Assembly: GCA_932521025.1 (NCBI GenBank) | Contig: OW051469.1 | Span: 6,894,398-6,958,397 of the forward strand | DNA from: Oscheius onirici | Taxonomy: Eukaryota > Nematoda > Chromadorea > Rhabditida > Rhabditidae | Reading direction: 5' to 3' | Length of the DNA stretch: 64,000 nucleotides | Part shown: positions 1-10,837 of the stretch, piece by piece | How positions within the stretch are numbered: position 1 is the stretch's first letter | How the letters are laid out: each line of letters opens with the position of its first letter | Translations under genes and position numbers: made by a program | Notes under the pieces: generated by a model | The model's database searches: none | What the model was told of the DNA's origin: nothing | What the model saw: only the letters and a program-made list of their open reading frames with translations

Positions 1-196
1 TGCTTGAATTTGGCAGTTTTCAGTTTACATTGTGATGTAAAAATCGTCCTGACTGACATATTTGATCGGCTGCTGAGCATCTGTAGCAGCGTCAGTGATT
101 CTCAAGAAGATTAAGGCAATTTTCGGAGGTGAGAAGCCAGAACAACATTTAAAAAGTGATGGAAAATACAGATTCATTGAAATAAGTCAGAATAGA

Positions 197-1236
197 TCAC
201 TTGATGTACTTGTCCATGAACTTCTTGTGGAATTCGGAGCGGATAGCGTCATTGATAAAGTTCGGCTCCTTCTTTCTCTCGTCAAGACCTGAAATATCGT
301 GTTTGTCTGAAGCTTTTATTGAGGATAAGGAGGGGAGCTTTGTGCGCAAATTAGTTATTATCAAGTCACGACAGAAAAAGCAAGTGCGCGAAGTGTTCTA
401 ACGACTTTGGTAGTTTCTTTGGAGGGAGAGGCGGTGACTGGAACGGAGTGCCAAGGGAAGAATGATAGAGCAACTGTAACTGAGGGTCCGGGAAAGAAGC
501 GATAGGGGAAGGCAAGGAATCATTAGCCCTGGAAGGGCGGTGCTACCCTTGTTGTGTAAAAAGTTACCTTTAGCGCAGTTCCTAAACACGACGTCGTCGT
601 CCCATCGTCTCTTCACCTTGAATTCACCACTGGCGTCATTAGAGCCGGGAGTTCCGAGAGTCAGCAACGGATTGGCGTGTAAAATGTTGTCCAGACGTAT
701 TTGTTCTTGCTTTTCTTGTTCCTGTTCTTCTTTCTGAGCTTTTTCCGCTGCACGTTCCTTCTTGATTCGCTCCAGCTCGGCCATGAGAGCGGCAGTGTCA
801 TCTTCATCCGAGTCTGACTCGTCTGAAGACGAATCAACCTGAATTTTTTTTTGTGGAAGGGTTTGAAACGATAATTTACCTGGCAATTCGGATCGTCAGC
901 ATCAACTGTTGCTCCATGGGAAACGTCGTCCAGACGGGGCTTCTTTGAGCCGGAGGCAGAATCTCTGGCCTTGCGCTCACGAACAGCGTCACGTTCCTGG
1001 TCCTCCAGCTCGCGGCGAAGATCCTAGACTCGTTTTTAGAAGGATTATATTGACAAAAAACTGACTCTTTTGCGGATGTCTTCCTCATTTCCTTGGCCAG
1101 TCTGACGATATTTCAGTTTCAGATGGGACGGCATGTCCTTTGACGAGTACTGTTGAGAAAGCTTGGAGAGGTCGCCCTCGCCACGGGCAGTTCCTCCCCT
1201 TGCAGGATTGAAGGTCGGACGATGAGCTGTGGTCAT
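197..1236 (-). CDS. cwc15: CWC15-like spliceosome-associated protein
   Basis: Core component of the Prp19/NineTeen complex, acting in the nucleus on activated spliceosomes. Four coding exons read in phase: 1236-1066, 1023-880, 838-568 and 288-197, giving about 225 residues, the usual family length. The N-terminus opens with [15 protein letters not shown] and continues through [19 protein letters not shown], both family signatures. A central acidic Ser/Asp stretch ([12 protein letters not shown]) is followed by a charged coiled-coil-like segment. The C-terminal half has [15 protein letters not shown] and ends with [19 protein letters not shown], the strongly conserved tail. The last exon is easily missed because intron 3 (289-567) is 279 bp and filled with a dispersed repeat. 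It lies divergent to the TSC2 gene. The other introns are about 42 bp. The identification is firm; only the repeat-filled intron is unusual. Confidence 0.95.
289..567 (-). repeat. Dispersed repeat copy A forming cwc15 intron 3
   Basis: About 265 of the 279 intron bases match copy B at 54505-54950. Shared blocks are GTGTTTG...TCTGAAGCT, ATTGAGGATAAGGAGGGGAG, CTTTGTGCGCAAATT, TTCTAACGACTTTGGTAGTT and AGCCCTGGAAGGGCG. The repeat ends lie within roughly 10 bases of both splice sites, so the remaining sequence is too short to have been an intron by itself. A more diverged relative (copy C) is at about 22800-23275. Confidence 0.75.
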
Positions 1237-2378
1237 CTGAAAACAAGTAAGGTTATAAAGAGTTATTAAATATGTAAAACAGAGCAGAGAAAAACAGAGC
1301 GTAGTAACCTTTGTGTGATTTTTTTTTGCAAAGATTTTGCAGATATTGCCGTGGTATTGTAATGAACAAAACTGAAGCTTTTATAGTTTGTTCAGCAGCT
1401 CAGCGGAAAAAGCGCAGCATTTTTATGGGTTTTCTTTTTTTTAGCTTTTTTTGCTGTTATAGTTTTTTAGCTTTTTTTGCTGTGATATTTATAGATTCTC
1501 TTTACCGGTAGACTGAGGACAACAAGGAGATCACCGATAGAAGATCCGTATGTTGTAAGCACGGTGCCATGTAGGCTCGTGGATGGGGTGCATACCCTTT
1601 TGTTCGTTTGACAAAACGAAAATAAAATTAGAAAGCAAAAAAAAAGATGAAAATCCATAAAAATGCTGCTAAAAAACACTGAATCCGGCTGCAATTGGTT
1701 AAAGGGCTGCCCCCGTGGTTCCCGTCACGAATTTCATAACGGCGACTCTTTTTCCGCAGAGCTGCTGAACAAACTATATCGCAAAATATCACGTTCAAAT
1801 GCAAAATATCATTTTCGCAAACTGTAATTCAAGGACTTATTCTACGGCAAACCCGTTTCTAAAAACATTTCAAGCAATAAACTAGCCGGAAAATATCTGT
1901 AAAGTGAAGAATGATGTAAAATAGCAAACACATGGAATGGGGATGTGAATAATGGCATTTTTACACGAGGATTTTGCTTCTACCGTTCTCTGCAATTATT
2001 TTATGTTTTTTTTAAAGACAATGTAGAAAAAAAGTAAAGAGAAAGAAAGTAAAATCGATGCAGAAAAGGGCAGCCGCTTCTCGAACCAGTTGAATGACGG
2101 CATTTGACGCGCAATACGTAATTGCGTACCCTGATCAGCGACCGTAAAAAAATAATGTTTCAAATCTGCCGATCATGTGCTTTTCATTTTTTACGATTGG
2201 TTCCTCGCTTTTTTTTGTCGAGTTACTGGATTTGTCTCATTGAACTCTAGTAGACATTTGATAAGTTGACCTGCACTATCATTACTTCTGAACCCATTTT
2301 AAGACAAATCCTCGCTTTTCTGCCCGAAGTTTATTGAAAACAATACAGTTGTCATTCAGCATATCACAGTCGAATGAC
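1237..2378. promoter_or_regulatory. Divergent intergenic region cwc15/TSC2
   Basis: This 1.1-kb stretch separates the start codons of two divergent genes and must hold both promoters. It contains an inverted-repeat element (1384-1776), a 24-bp tandem duplication of a TTTTTTAGC/TTTTTTTGCTG unit at about 1437-1487, and AT-rich sequence. I see no coding sequence. No specific promoter motif could be assigned. Confidence 0.6.
1384..1776. mobile_element. TA-flanked inverted-repeat element (MITE)
   Basis: Terminal inverted repeats of 29 bp with one mismatch start TAGTTTGTTCAGCAGCTC at both ends and run to GCGGAAAAAG. The element is 393 bp and flanked by TA dinucleotides (1382-1383 and 1777-1778), the Tc1/mariner target-site pattern. 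An internal palindromic pair (about 1415-1445 and 1639-1672) adds structure. It has no transposase ORF, so it is a non-autonomous MITE. Confidence 0.8.
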
Positions 2379-5300
2379 ATGAGTTTACGCGAAAGGGCGT
2401 ACACGCCCGAAGAATCCGGAGAAGTACTACGTAAGCAGTTCAAAAACTGATAATAGGCTATTTGATATCAGAACAGCAGAATGGAGGCGCAACAGCCGGT
2501 CAGTCCTATCCACGGCATTCGGCCCAGAGTCATTCAACGGCCAGCTTATCATCAAGAGATGGTCAATCTCCACGTCACAGCGCTGCCACGAATCCACTCA
2601 AGGCGCTGAAGGATCGCTTCTTCAACAGCAGAGATAAGGTATGTTCTTGACAAACTCTGGATCTTTTTGTCAAAGACACACTAACAAAGAGAAGCTTTAG
2701 GAGAACAAACGCCACGAACAGCTGATGACAACAGAAGGCTCTATTCGTAAGCCTGTATGGGATGGTATTTCCAAGGATAACGTTCCGCATGTCCGTCTGA
2801 AGTACGTCGGACAGCTTTCAGAGGTGGGTCGTTCGAAGAACTATGTTCAAATGAAATGTCAGCTGGTGAAACACAATCAGTTGCAAGTTTCAACTCTTGA
2901 GGGACTGTACCACGACATGAACGACATGCTAGACGATGAGACCACAAAAGATCCGGTCCTTCGACTGATGACCGACGTGACTGCCACCCAACAGCAGCAA
3001 GTTGGTCTTGGCTTGAGACAGCAGTTCTTCAAGGTTTCGCTCTGATTGGAACACTCTGGAAGTTCGTTTTAGAAAATTCGAGAAATCGGCTGTGAGGAAA
3101 ATACGCTGAAATGGCTGAGAGCTCTGTCTCTCAATGGGGAACGAATCGACGGATTCGAGAGGGTAAGATTCTATTTTTTTGTTGAAGCCGATCAGAAATT
3201 CAGGACATGGACTTTATGCTCGCCGACTGGGTCAATAACCATCTCTTTGACAGGAATCCCATACTCGCAATGGAACTCTTGGAACTCTGTATCCAATTGA
3301 TTCAGTTAGTTTCTTTACTTTCTCTTTGAGTACAATCATCTAGACGAAACTCCGCCTATATCTGTGCTGCAGCATTAACAAGCATTATCCAATCTGTCTG
3401 TGTCATCGGATGTCGAATTCCCTCGAATCCAAAGCAACCACATGATCCGAGTACACAGGAACTGGTTCAGAAGTGCCTGGATCTTATCGATACCGTACTC
3501 AAATTCAGGTAATATATGTATCGTAGTAAAACATTTTTTTAGTGACGTGCCTCGAGATCTTGTCCTCTACATGATCCCTGTCATCTGCATTCAAGTCTGC
3601 AGCAGTACCTTCAGAGAAAAGTCATGGCACTTGGCCAAACTCTTGCTGACTTCCCAGATGGGTCATCGTACCAGGAAAAGTATCCAGTCGCTTCTGGAAG
3701 ACTGCTATCCAATGACTCTTGGCCTGGATCAGGACGTCTACAATCTTATGATCCGCGGAGCTGTTTTCTGTCTGGCCAACGCGGTCTGGGGTCATCAGAA
3801 GATTGAAAACATGAGCTGCTCACCAGCCAACATCATTCCCTCCTTTACTAAAGTGATCTCCAGAAGTCCAGACATCTGCATAGGTCAATTTTTTTCTTTT
3901 GTAATAAATAAAAACTTACAGACGTTTTCACAGCCACCAAACGCCTTGTCCAGAAGCACGGCTCAGATCTGCAGCCTCTTGTCTGGCTAAAGTTGTTGGA
4001 TCTCTTCAATGCGGCTCTGGAACATTTTCGCAAATATCCCGAGTTCAATGCAAAATGTGCAACTATGCTCAAAGTACAACTAGCTTTAACTGAACAGTAT
4101 CATAAGTAATACCTCTTTTTTGTGTCAGCAATGAGATTTCTAGAGAGAACCAATTTTCTGCCAGCACCGAAAAACTCTTTGATTTTATCGAAAGAGCCGT
4201 AGACTTCTATCCGGACAGTCCAGCCTGTCATCTGATTGAGTACAAGTTTAGTGTAAGAGTTGATGACTTTCGTCCAAACCAAAGATTTCCAGAGAATCAC
4301 ACCCCAGATGCCGAATTTCATCGACGCAGCCGCTGCTCTCGTTCAACGATACGCTCATCCGAAGCAGCATCAGGACAGGAGGAAGAAGGCTGTTCAGTCA
4401 GTTCCAAGTCTTCTGTCCCATTAGTCCAAAATTTTAGGTGTATGTCCTCGTTCTTCATCTGCTACAGAATGCTGTACGAGACGGAACTGGCAAATAAGCT
4501 TGTTCTTCCCGTTGTGAGAAACATCACACAGGAGAAGAATCCAGCCGTCCAGTACCAGTTGATTCTGGCTCTTTTTGATATTGCCAGACATGTTAGTTTC
4601 CGTGGTCAGGCTGATCTCTTCGGATGTGCGATGCAACTGGTCAAGAAGCTCATGAATATGGCCATCACGAGTCCTGGTAAGTCTGACTGGTACAGAGAGT
4701 ACAGAGATCATTTTCAGCCACTGCCAGAATGGACGAAGCTACCGAAGAGTCGTCTTCCGACCGAGACACTCTGTACGAATTCGAGAACAGTTTCGGTGAG
4801 CTGACTCTCACACTGGACAACTTGGAATGCATTGTGAAGAACATGGAAGAAGTCATCTCGGACAGATGGGGACAGTTGAATCTGAAGAATCTGTCGGTCA
4901 TGACTGGTGAGTCAAGATACCGTAACAGTAGGCAGTGAAGAAAAGTGTCCAATACTTGACGAAATTCCTATTCTCCTTCTGGATCTCTGAAAACTGACAA
5001 GAGAAAACGCACATGACAAAAGGTTGTAAAGAAACACTTGACATGGAAAGCGAAAAAGACATCCTTTAGTGAAGAGCTGACGAGCAAATGAGTCACAATT
5101 AGAGTAGAAGCCTCGACTAGTCTTGACAAGCCAGGATTCAAACCTAAACTTGCAGGAATTCTTATCGAGCATCTGGACGTTCAGTACAAGGCTGGCTGGA
5201 CATCAGACGTGGGTTCGCCTATTCGAGAAAGTATAGTCAACACCCTGCTCTCGTTGCAATGCTGTCCCATCACCAATAGAATTCGTAGTGTTTTGTCTTG

Positions 5301-8014
5301 TTCACAAACAACCCAAAGTTTCAGAGCGTGTGACGAGGACTGATCCAGAGCCACATGCAAATCTCCTGATCAAGAGGAAACACGACCACAATGAGAACGG
5401 CTTCGTCTGGAGCGACATCTGCAGAATCACGACCGAAGTCTTGAAACAGGACAACAGTTGGACTGTCATCAAGTCTTGTCTAGAGAGGCTGGGAAAAATT
5501 CTGGAGAACATGTCCTTCGTTCGGACGGCAGACAAACAACTGGTCAACAACCTGTGCTCTGCTCTGGTTAATCTTTATCAGAGAGCCGAAGCCAAAGAGA
5601 TTGAATTCCCGAGTCCTCCGGAAAGAAAGAAGAGTAAAGAGACGATGGAATTCCCGACAGAGGAGAACATTTCAAAGTATCTGCCTCCAGTTCTCGCTAT
5701 TCTTGTGAGTTCACCTGCTGTCGTTTAAAATGTAAAGCTTTCAGCTAAACTACACATCTCTGTACCATTCTGGAGACAACAGAAACAACGAAATCTGTCG
5801 CGTCTTGGTAGATTGTGTCGATTCAGATCACTTGGAGGGTCTTATGGCAATTGATGTGGCTGTTCAACTCGTTCCGGATGCCATGGGATCCAATGCCTTC
5901 AAGCTACTGGACATTCTGAAGCGTCTAGAACCCTCTTCCAAACGAGCCATCCCGCTGATAGAATTCATGAGTGACTCGGCCGAGATTTCTGAGTTTCATC
6001 GCTTTTTCAATGAAGAACACTATAGAACCGTGGTCGATATCCTGGTACCGTATACGGACGTGGCCAAGTTCAACGCCTACATTGTCTCTTGTATCCACAG
6101 GATTCTGATGAGATGGTACACTCAAATCGTGCCAGGAGGAGCTGGCGGGAACAATGTTCGGTGGTCAATTTCAAAGTGAGTTCCATACTCTTCAATTTTT
6201 ATGTGAAGATTTCAGATACATCACTGAGAGATTCACTGAAACACCTCTAGATATTGTAATGAGTCTGGAGCCAATGAGACGCCAGTACAGTGGAGACGGT
6301 CGCACAGTTGAGAATCCTTTTCTTCTTGGTGGCGATCCATCAACACCTCCTCCCGAGTCGAAGGTTCAATGGAACACGTCAAGAGGAGCTGACAAGGTCA
6401 AGGAAGAGATTCTACAGGCGATGCAGACGTTCTTTACTATGGGAAAGATTGATCACGAGGTCGGAACGGCATCTGCACTAATGCAGGTACCTAAGTCTAC
6501 AGAAATTTATTTTTCTCACTCAATATGTCGATCAAAACATAATGAAAAAATTCCAGCAAACGCCAAGCGACAAGTACGAGGAAGTCTCAGTCGATCACTA
6601 CTTCCTGAACCACACCCTTATCAGTATCTCTCGTCTCGTTGACAAGCGATGGAAACAAAGTCTGGAGGACAATGAGGATGAGGTCTTTTCCGTCGACGGA
6701 GAGCCCGGCTCGCCATCCTCACCCAATGAATTCGCTCCGTCAAGCTTTGACCGAAAAGATGATCGAAGACGCTACGCTTCAGCCAAAGAAATTCACAGAA
6801 GTGCAAGTGTGAAGCCTCCGAATAAGGCCCTAGACGATTTGTATGCGTCCGGAGGTCCGCACCAGTTCTCTCATAAGCATAATGTTAAACGTGAGAAATT
6901 TTTGTAAGTTGTAAGGTGCTTCTGTTCAGGTCCAACTGTGAGCTTTGTGAAGATGACCACACGGCACATGTACGGAAGGAGCAACTGGTTGATGAGAGCT
7001 CTAGACGACTGGCCGGAAGACTTTGAAAAATGTAAGTTCTCCTTGAAAGATTGTAAAGTAATAATGAGTTTCAGCGGCAGCGATTCCTTCTTCAAGTCAC
7101 AGCTTTATGAATCATATTCTGAATGTTCCCGGTGGTCTTACACCTCTCCTCAGTTCCAAGAACGAGAATGAGATCAATGAGTTTGATCGAGGCTTGAGAG
7201 TTTTGGACAACGTTAGTTTTTTCTTAATATTTGTCAAATAAAAACGCTTTTAGCTACCAGGTATTGAGCATCACGTGGCCGGTTTGCTTTACATGGCTCC
7301 CGGCCAAGAGACTGAGGGTGAAGTCTTTTCGAACATTTACGGATCCGAGAGATACAATCGTTTTGTCAGGTATCATTTTCAAGTTCTTATTTCTAACAAT
7401 CAACTTAGACTTCTCGGAGACACGATTCCTCTGAAAGGTTGTCCCGGCGGTCTTCGAGAAGGTTTTCATGGCCAGTACACTTACGCCTACACTGACTCTC
7501 TGAGTGTAATCATCTACCAGATCGCGACGCTGATGCCGACCGATCCGAAAGACAGTCAACAGAACGGAAAGAAGCTCCTGATTGGCAACAATCATGTGAC
7601 GATCGTCTTTAATGAGAGCGGAAAACCATACAAGACTGGACTGGTTTCCGGACAGTTCGACTCTGTTACTTTGGAGGTTTCTAGAGAGTTTTGGTCTTTA
7701 CAACAGAGTTTTTCCAGATTGTTCCGAGTGACCCACGAACCGTCGTAATCACAGTCCATGCAAAGACTGATATAGCCTGTTGGCTGGCCATGAAAAGGGT
7801 TCTTCTCACTGACGAGTTAGTTATATTTTTTTCTGACTGAAAATCCATTTCCAGGGCAGCCTCTCGTCTGATTCGCAAACTAGTAGTCCGTAGTTATCTC
7901 TCGGTACGAGTATTCCACAGTCTTTCGAAGAGTCAATCCGGTCAAGCGTACATATCGTCCGGAGTTGAGCGTCTAAGGAAGATTCACGCTATCAGAGACA
8001 AATATTCTTCTTGA
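2379..8014 (+). CDS. TSC2: Tuberin (TSC2) orthologue, Rheb GTPase-activating protein
   Basis: Tuberin pairs with hamartin to switch off Rheb and so restrain TORC1. The gene has about 20 exons coding roughly 1,400 residues, versus about 1,800 in human. Start 2379 gives MSLRERAYTPEESGE, spliced at 2430/2472. The N-terminal HEAT-like region matches tuberin at IRGAVFCLANAVWG (about 3753), SPANIIPSF, and the KFNAYIVSCIHRILMRWY block near 6070-6120. The C-terminal Rap/Ran-GAP domain (about 7060-7980) shows LPGIEHHVAGLLYMAPGQ, HGQYTYAYTD, IYQIATLMPTD, then LIGNNHVTIVFNESG, in which the Asn of GNN sits where the catalytic 'asparagine thumb' (human N1643) is. SGVERLRKIHAIRDKY matches the family's last motif (WIARLRHIKRLR). 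RalGAP relatives (hgap) fit less well. The intron at about 4904-5157 is 250 bp; most others are about 45-60 bp. No hamartin gene is in the window. Confidence 0.92.
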
Positions 8015-8294
8015 AAGCTTCTAGTCCTATTGTTCACTTTATTTTTTGTTGATTTACGGCTTTTTCTCTCTTTCAAACTGGTTGCAACTGATGAAGTTTT
8101 ACTTCAAATCTTTTCTCATATTGTACAGCTCAGCCTCCTTCAATATCTTGACTTTCTCAGGATGCGTAAGCGGCCTGGGAGAGACGCCGCTTGACTCATT
8201 ACCGATTTCTAGAACCGTCGCTTTTAGTGGCGTCAGTTTGCGTATATTTTCGTTTCTTATCTTTCTCTCTGATTTATTCATTTCGCCTTTCCAG

Positions 8295-9054
8295 ATGTCC
8301 CGTAACGTCGAGATCAAGGCTCGTGTCTCCGACCGTGATGAAATCGTCCGTCTGTCTAAGGAGCTCACTGGAAAGGTTAGATTTTTCATATTTTCTTCTG
8401 ATCGCATCTTCAGGATCCCGTTCTTCTGAAGCAGCACGACACCTTTTACAATTCTCCCAACGGTCGTCTGAAGATGAGAACCGTCGAGGAGAATGGAAAG
8501 AAGCGCTCCGAGCTGATCTGGTACGATCGTCCGGACGTCGCCGGACCCAAGCTGAGCGAATACAACAAGTTTGACGTGCCTGAGGACATGCTGGAAAGCA
8601 TCAAGGTTGTTATAATTTGCAATTTGTTAAAAAACCTTTCTTCAGCTGACCCTGACTACCTCGATGGGAATCAAGGGAGAGGTAAAGAAGCACCGTTATC
8701 TGGTTCTGTACGAGAAGACTCGCATCCACATCGACACTGTTGAAGGTCTCGGAAACTTTATGGAGCTTGAGGTACGGCTCTCTTTTTCTTTTCTGAATGT
8801 TCTGCAAAGTACCCAAAGGCTGAACAAAGTTATGCGCAGCAATTGCCAGAAATATTAAATAACTGGGCACTACTTTTAACAATTACCTTTGTTAGCTTTT
8901 CAGGGTCACTTCATTTTCTGAAATTCAGGTTGTCCTCTCCCCGGAAGAGTCTGTCGAGGGCGGTGAAAAGACTGCCCAGTTCATTCGCGAAAAGCTCAAC
9001 GTCAAGGACGAAGATCTCCTGACCGGTGCCTACATGGACATGCTCAAGGCCTAG
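8295..9054 (+). CDS. CYTH-domain protein (triphosphate tunnel metalloenzyme family)
   Basis: Four phase-0 exons, 8295-8375, 8414-8605, 8646-8771 and 8929-9054, encode 174 residues, which is essentially the whole CYTH domain. The family hydrolyses inorganic triphosphate or thiamine triphosphate, or makes cAMP in bacteria; which substrate applies here cannot be read from sequence. Visible hallmarks are the N-terminal EIKAR (residues 5-9; ExExK-type, here VEIKAR), KMRTVEENGKK, ELIWYDRP, KHRYLVLYEKTRIHIDTVEG and LGNFMELE, which supply the tunnel's acidic and basic residues. The ATG directly follows CTTTCCAG, consistent with an acceptor for a 5'UTR intron or a spliced leader. It begins 281 bp after the TSC2 stop on the same strand, so co-transcription is possible but unproven. 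Confidence 0.9.
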
Positions 9055-10837
9055 GTTCACTTTGTTCCACTCAATGAATCGTTGTCACACTCCACGTGAA
9101 TCACTTCCCCATTGAGACAAAGACTACTGTTGTTTACTGATCTTCTTGTGGCTTTCAGGGGCCACGAGATGGGTTCTTGGTCTTTCGACGTAGATCTCCC
9201 CGAATGTTTTGGTGCAGAAGCGGTTTGCTGCGGCCCTATAAAGAAAAGATTCATTTGGAAAGATAAATGTGTAATGAGGAGCTGCAGTTCGGAAATCAAC
9301 CCATTAAATAGATTAGATTTATTTCATGATGATCATGTATTTTCTACATGTCGCGACATGCTAGCTCTCCAAATGTCGGGATAGATCTCGTATTAAATAG
9401 ATCTTGTACCAATTCTTTAGTTTTCATCATATTCTAGCGCAGACAACATTTTTCACGCTCACCAAGAAACCTGAGTTCGAAGCCGCAAGTTCATGTGAAA
9501 GCTAAAAAAATGTTCAGTTGAAAAATTGGGTGACATATACTTTTGTGAGATTACAGCAGGGCAAAGGGCTTTCCCGAAACTGTTCAATACCCTTCTGTTC
9601 AGTCTGTATCACATGATATTCAAAGACTGGGTATGTACTCTCAGTCCTAGATCAATTCACTTCATGATCCCGATATTTTGAGAACTTCGTATCATTCCCG
9701 AAGGCCGGTGTACGGCGAGAGAGAACGGTCGAAGATAGGAAAAAACGGTTAAAAGTCAGTTCGCTGTGCAACGAAAGGTTCGTGAACTAGGTTTGTCAAA
9801 TGGCGAGACTCTTTCCTCGTGTGAGAAATAGTGGACTGTTTGGCGAATTCTGGTAACATTCTGGGCTGAGAACAGTACAGAGTCTATTCCACGGATTGAG
9901 GACAAGGGACGTTAGATATCATATTCCCCAGATCACGATTGTCTGCTGCTGTATCAATCACAGTTCCATAAAGCACCGTTCTTCGATTTATCCTCTCCGA
10001 AAACCCTGTTATCTTTTCAAACCCTACTCGACCAATCGTTGGTCTTTCACGCACCAGAAAAAGTTCTTTGGCGAACACTCTACAGTCCTATTTTCCGTGA
10101 TACATTTTTTTGATCAGGGAAGTTCTTCGGTTGTTTAGCGGCTCACTGTAAGGAAACAGAACCAAAAAGAGACGTCTGTGAAGAACCCGTTGTTGTACAG
10201 TGATTCTTTGACAAGCATTGTTTTCTTTGACAGAATCTGTTGCAATGTCGTCATCTTATTTTTATCGGGCTGACATTGTTTGTAATCTTATGCTGTACAG
10301 TAAACTGCCAGTGCCAAAAAATTGGTACGGGATGTTTTGTGAAATCCGTCGAAACAAAAGTTAATGTTCTGTTCTCTTGTTCCCTTTTTTTAAGGAAATT
10401 TAGATATCAAACTCTCTAGGGATTTAGGGTGTGGTACAGATATCCTGTTCCAGCTGTACCTTGCTATCCTTTTAAAGCTTGAAGATCAAACGACGCACCC
10501 CTATATCCGGTCTTTAGCTGTTCCGTGACTTTAACTCTTAAACATTTTTGCTATTTTTTATGGTTAACCGGTCAACGAGCGGGTATCCCCTCAGGGAGAA
10601 TAACTGGCCGCGGTTTTCTTTCTGTCAGCTGTCTCTGGGTACAGACGCACCGCCTACACGGCCTGTACGTGATGTCAGTTTCTCTCTCATAGCCCTGACG
10701 TCGGGGCTTCTCTCTTTGGCGAATCAAAGCCCCGCTTCCTACAGTAACTGCTATGAATAGGACCGGCTCTAACGCGGTTCAGATACCGCTTTCTCTCTTC
10801 CCTATTTATAGTTTATCCTCATCTTCTAGCTTTCAGG
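9055..10837. other. Intergenic region, no gene recognised
   Basis: 1.8 kb with many stops in all frames. Short ORFs (for example 9896-10138 and 10548-10760) have no splice partners and no family motifs. The last few hundred bases presumably hold the promoter of the sugar transporter. No repeat or RNA gene was recognised. Confidence 0.5.

Noticed and set aside
2379-8014. RalGAP (hgap) identity for the large GAP gene
   Set aside because: The GAP-domain blocks and N-terminal RGAVF..A.WG and KFNAYIV motifs match tuberin more closely than RalGAP alpha or beta.
8046-8437. Overlapping ORFs on both strands around the CYTH start
   Set aside because: They are shadows of exon 1 plus intron; only the frame from 8295 continues through all exons.
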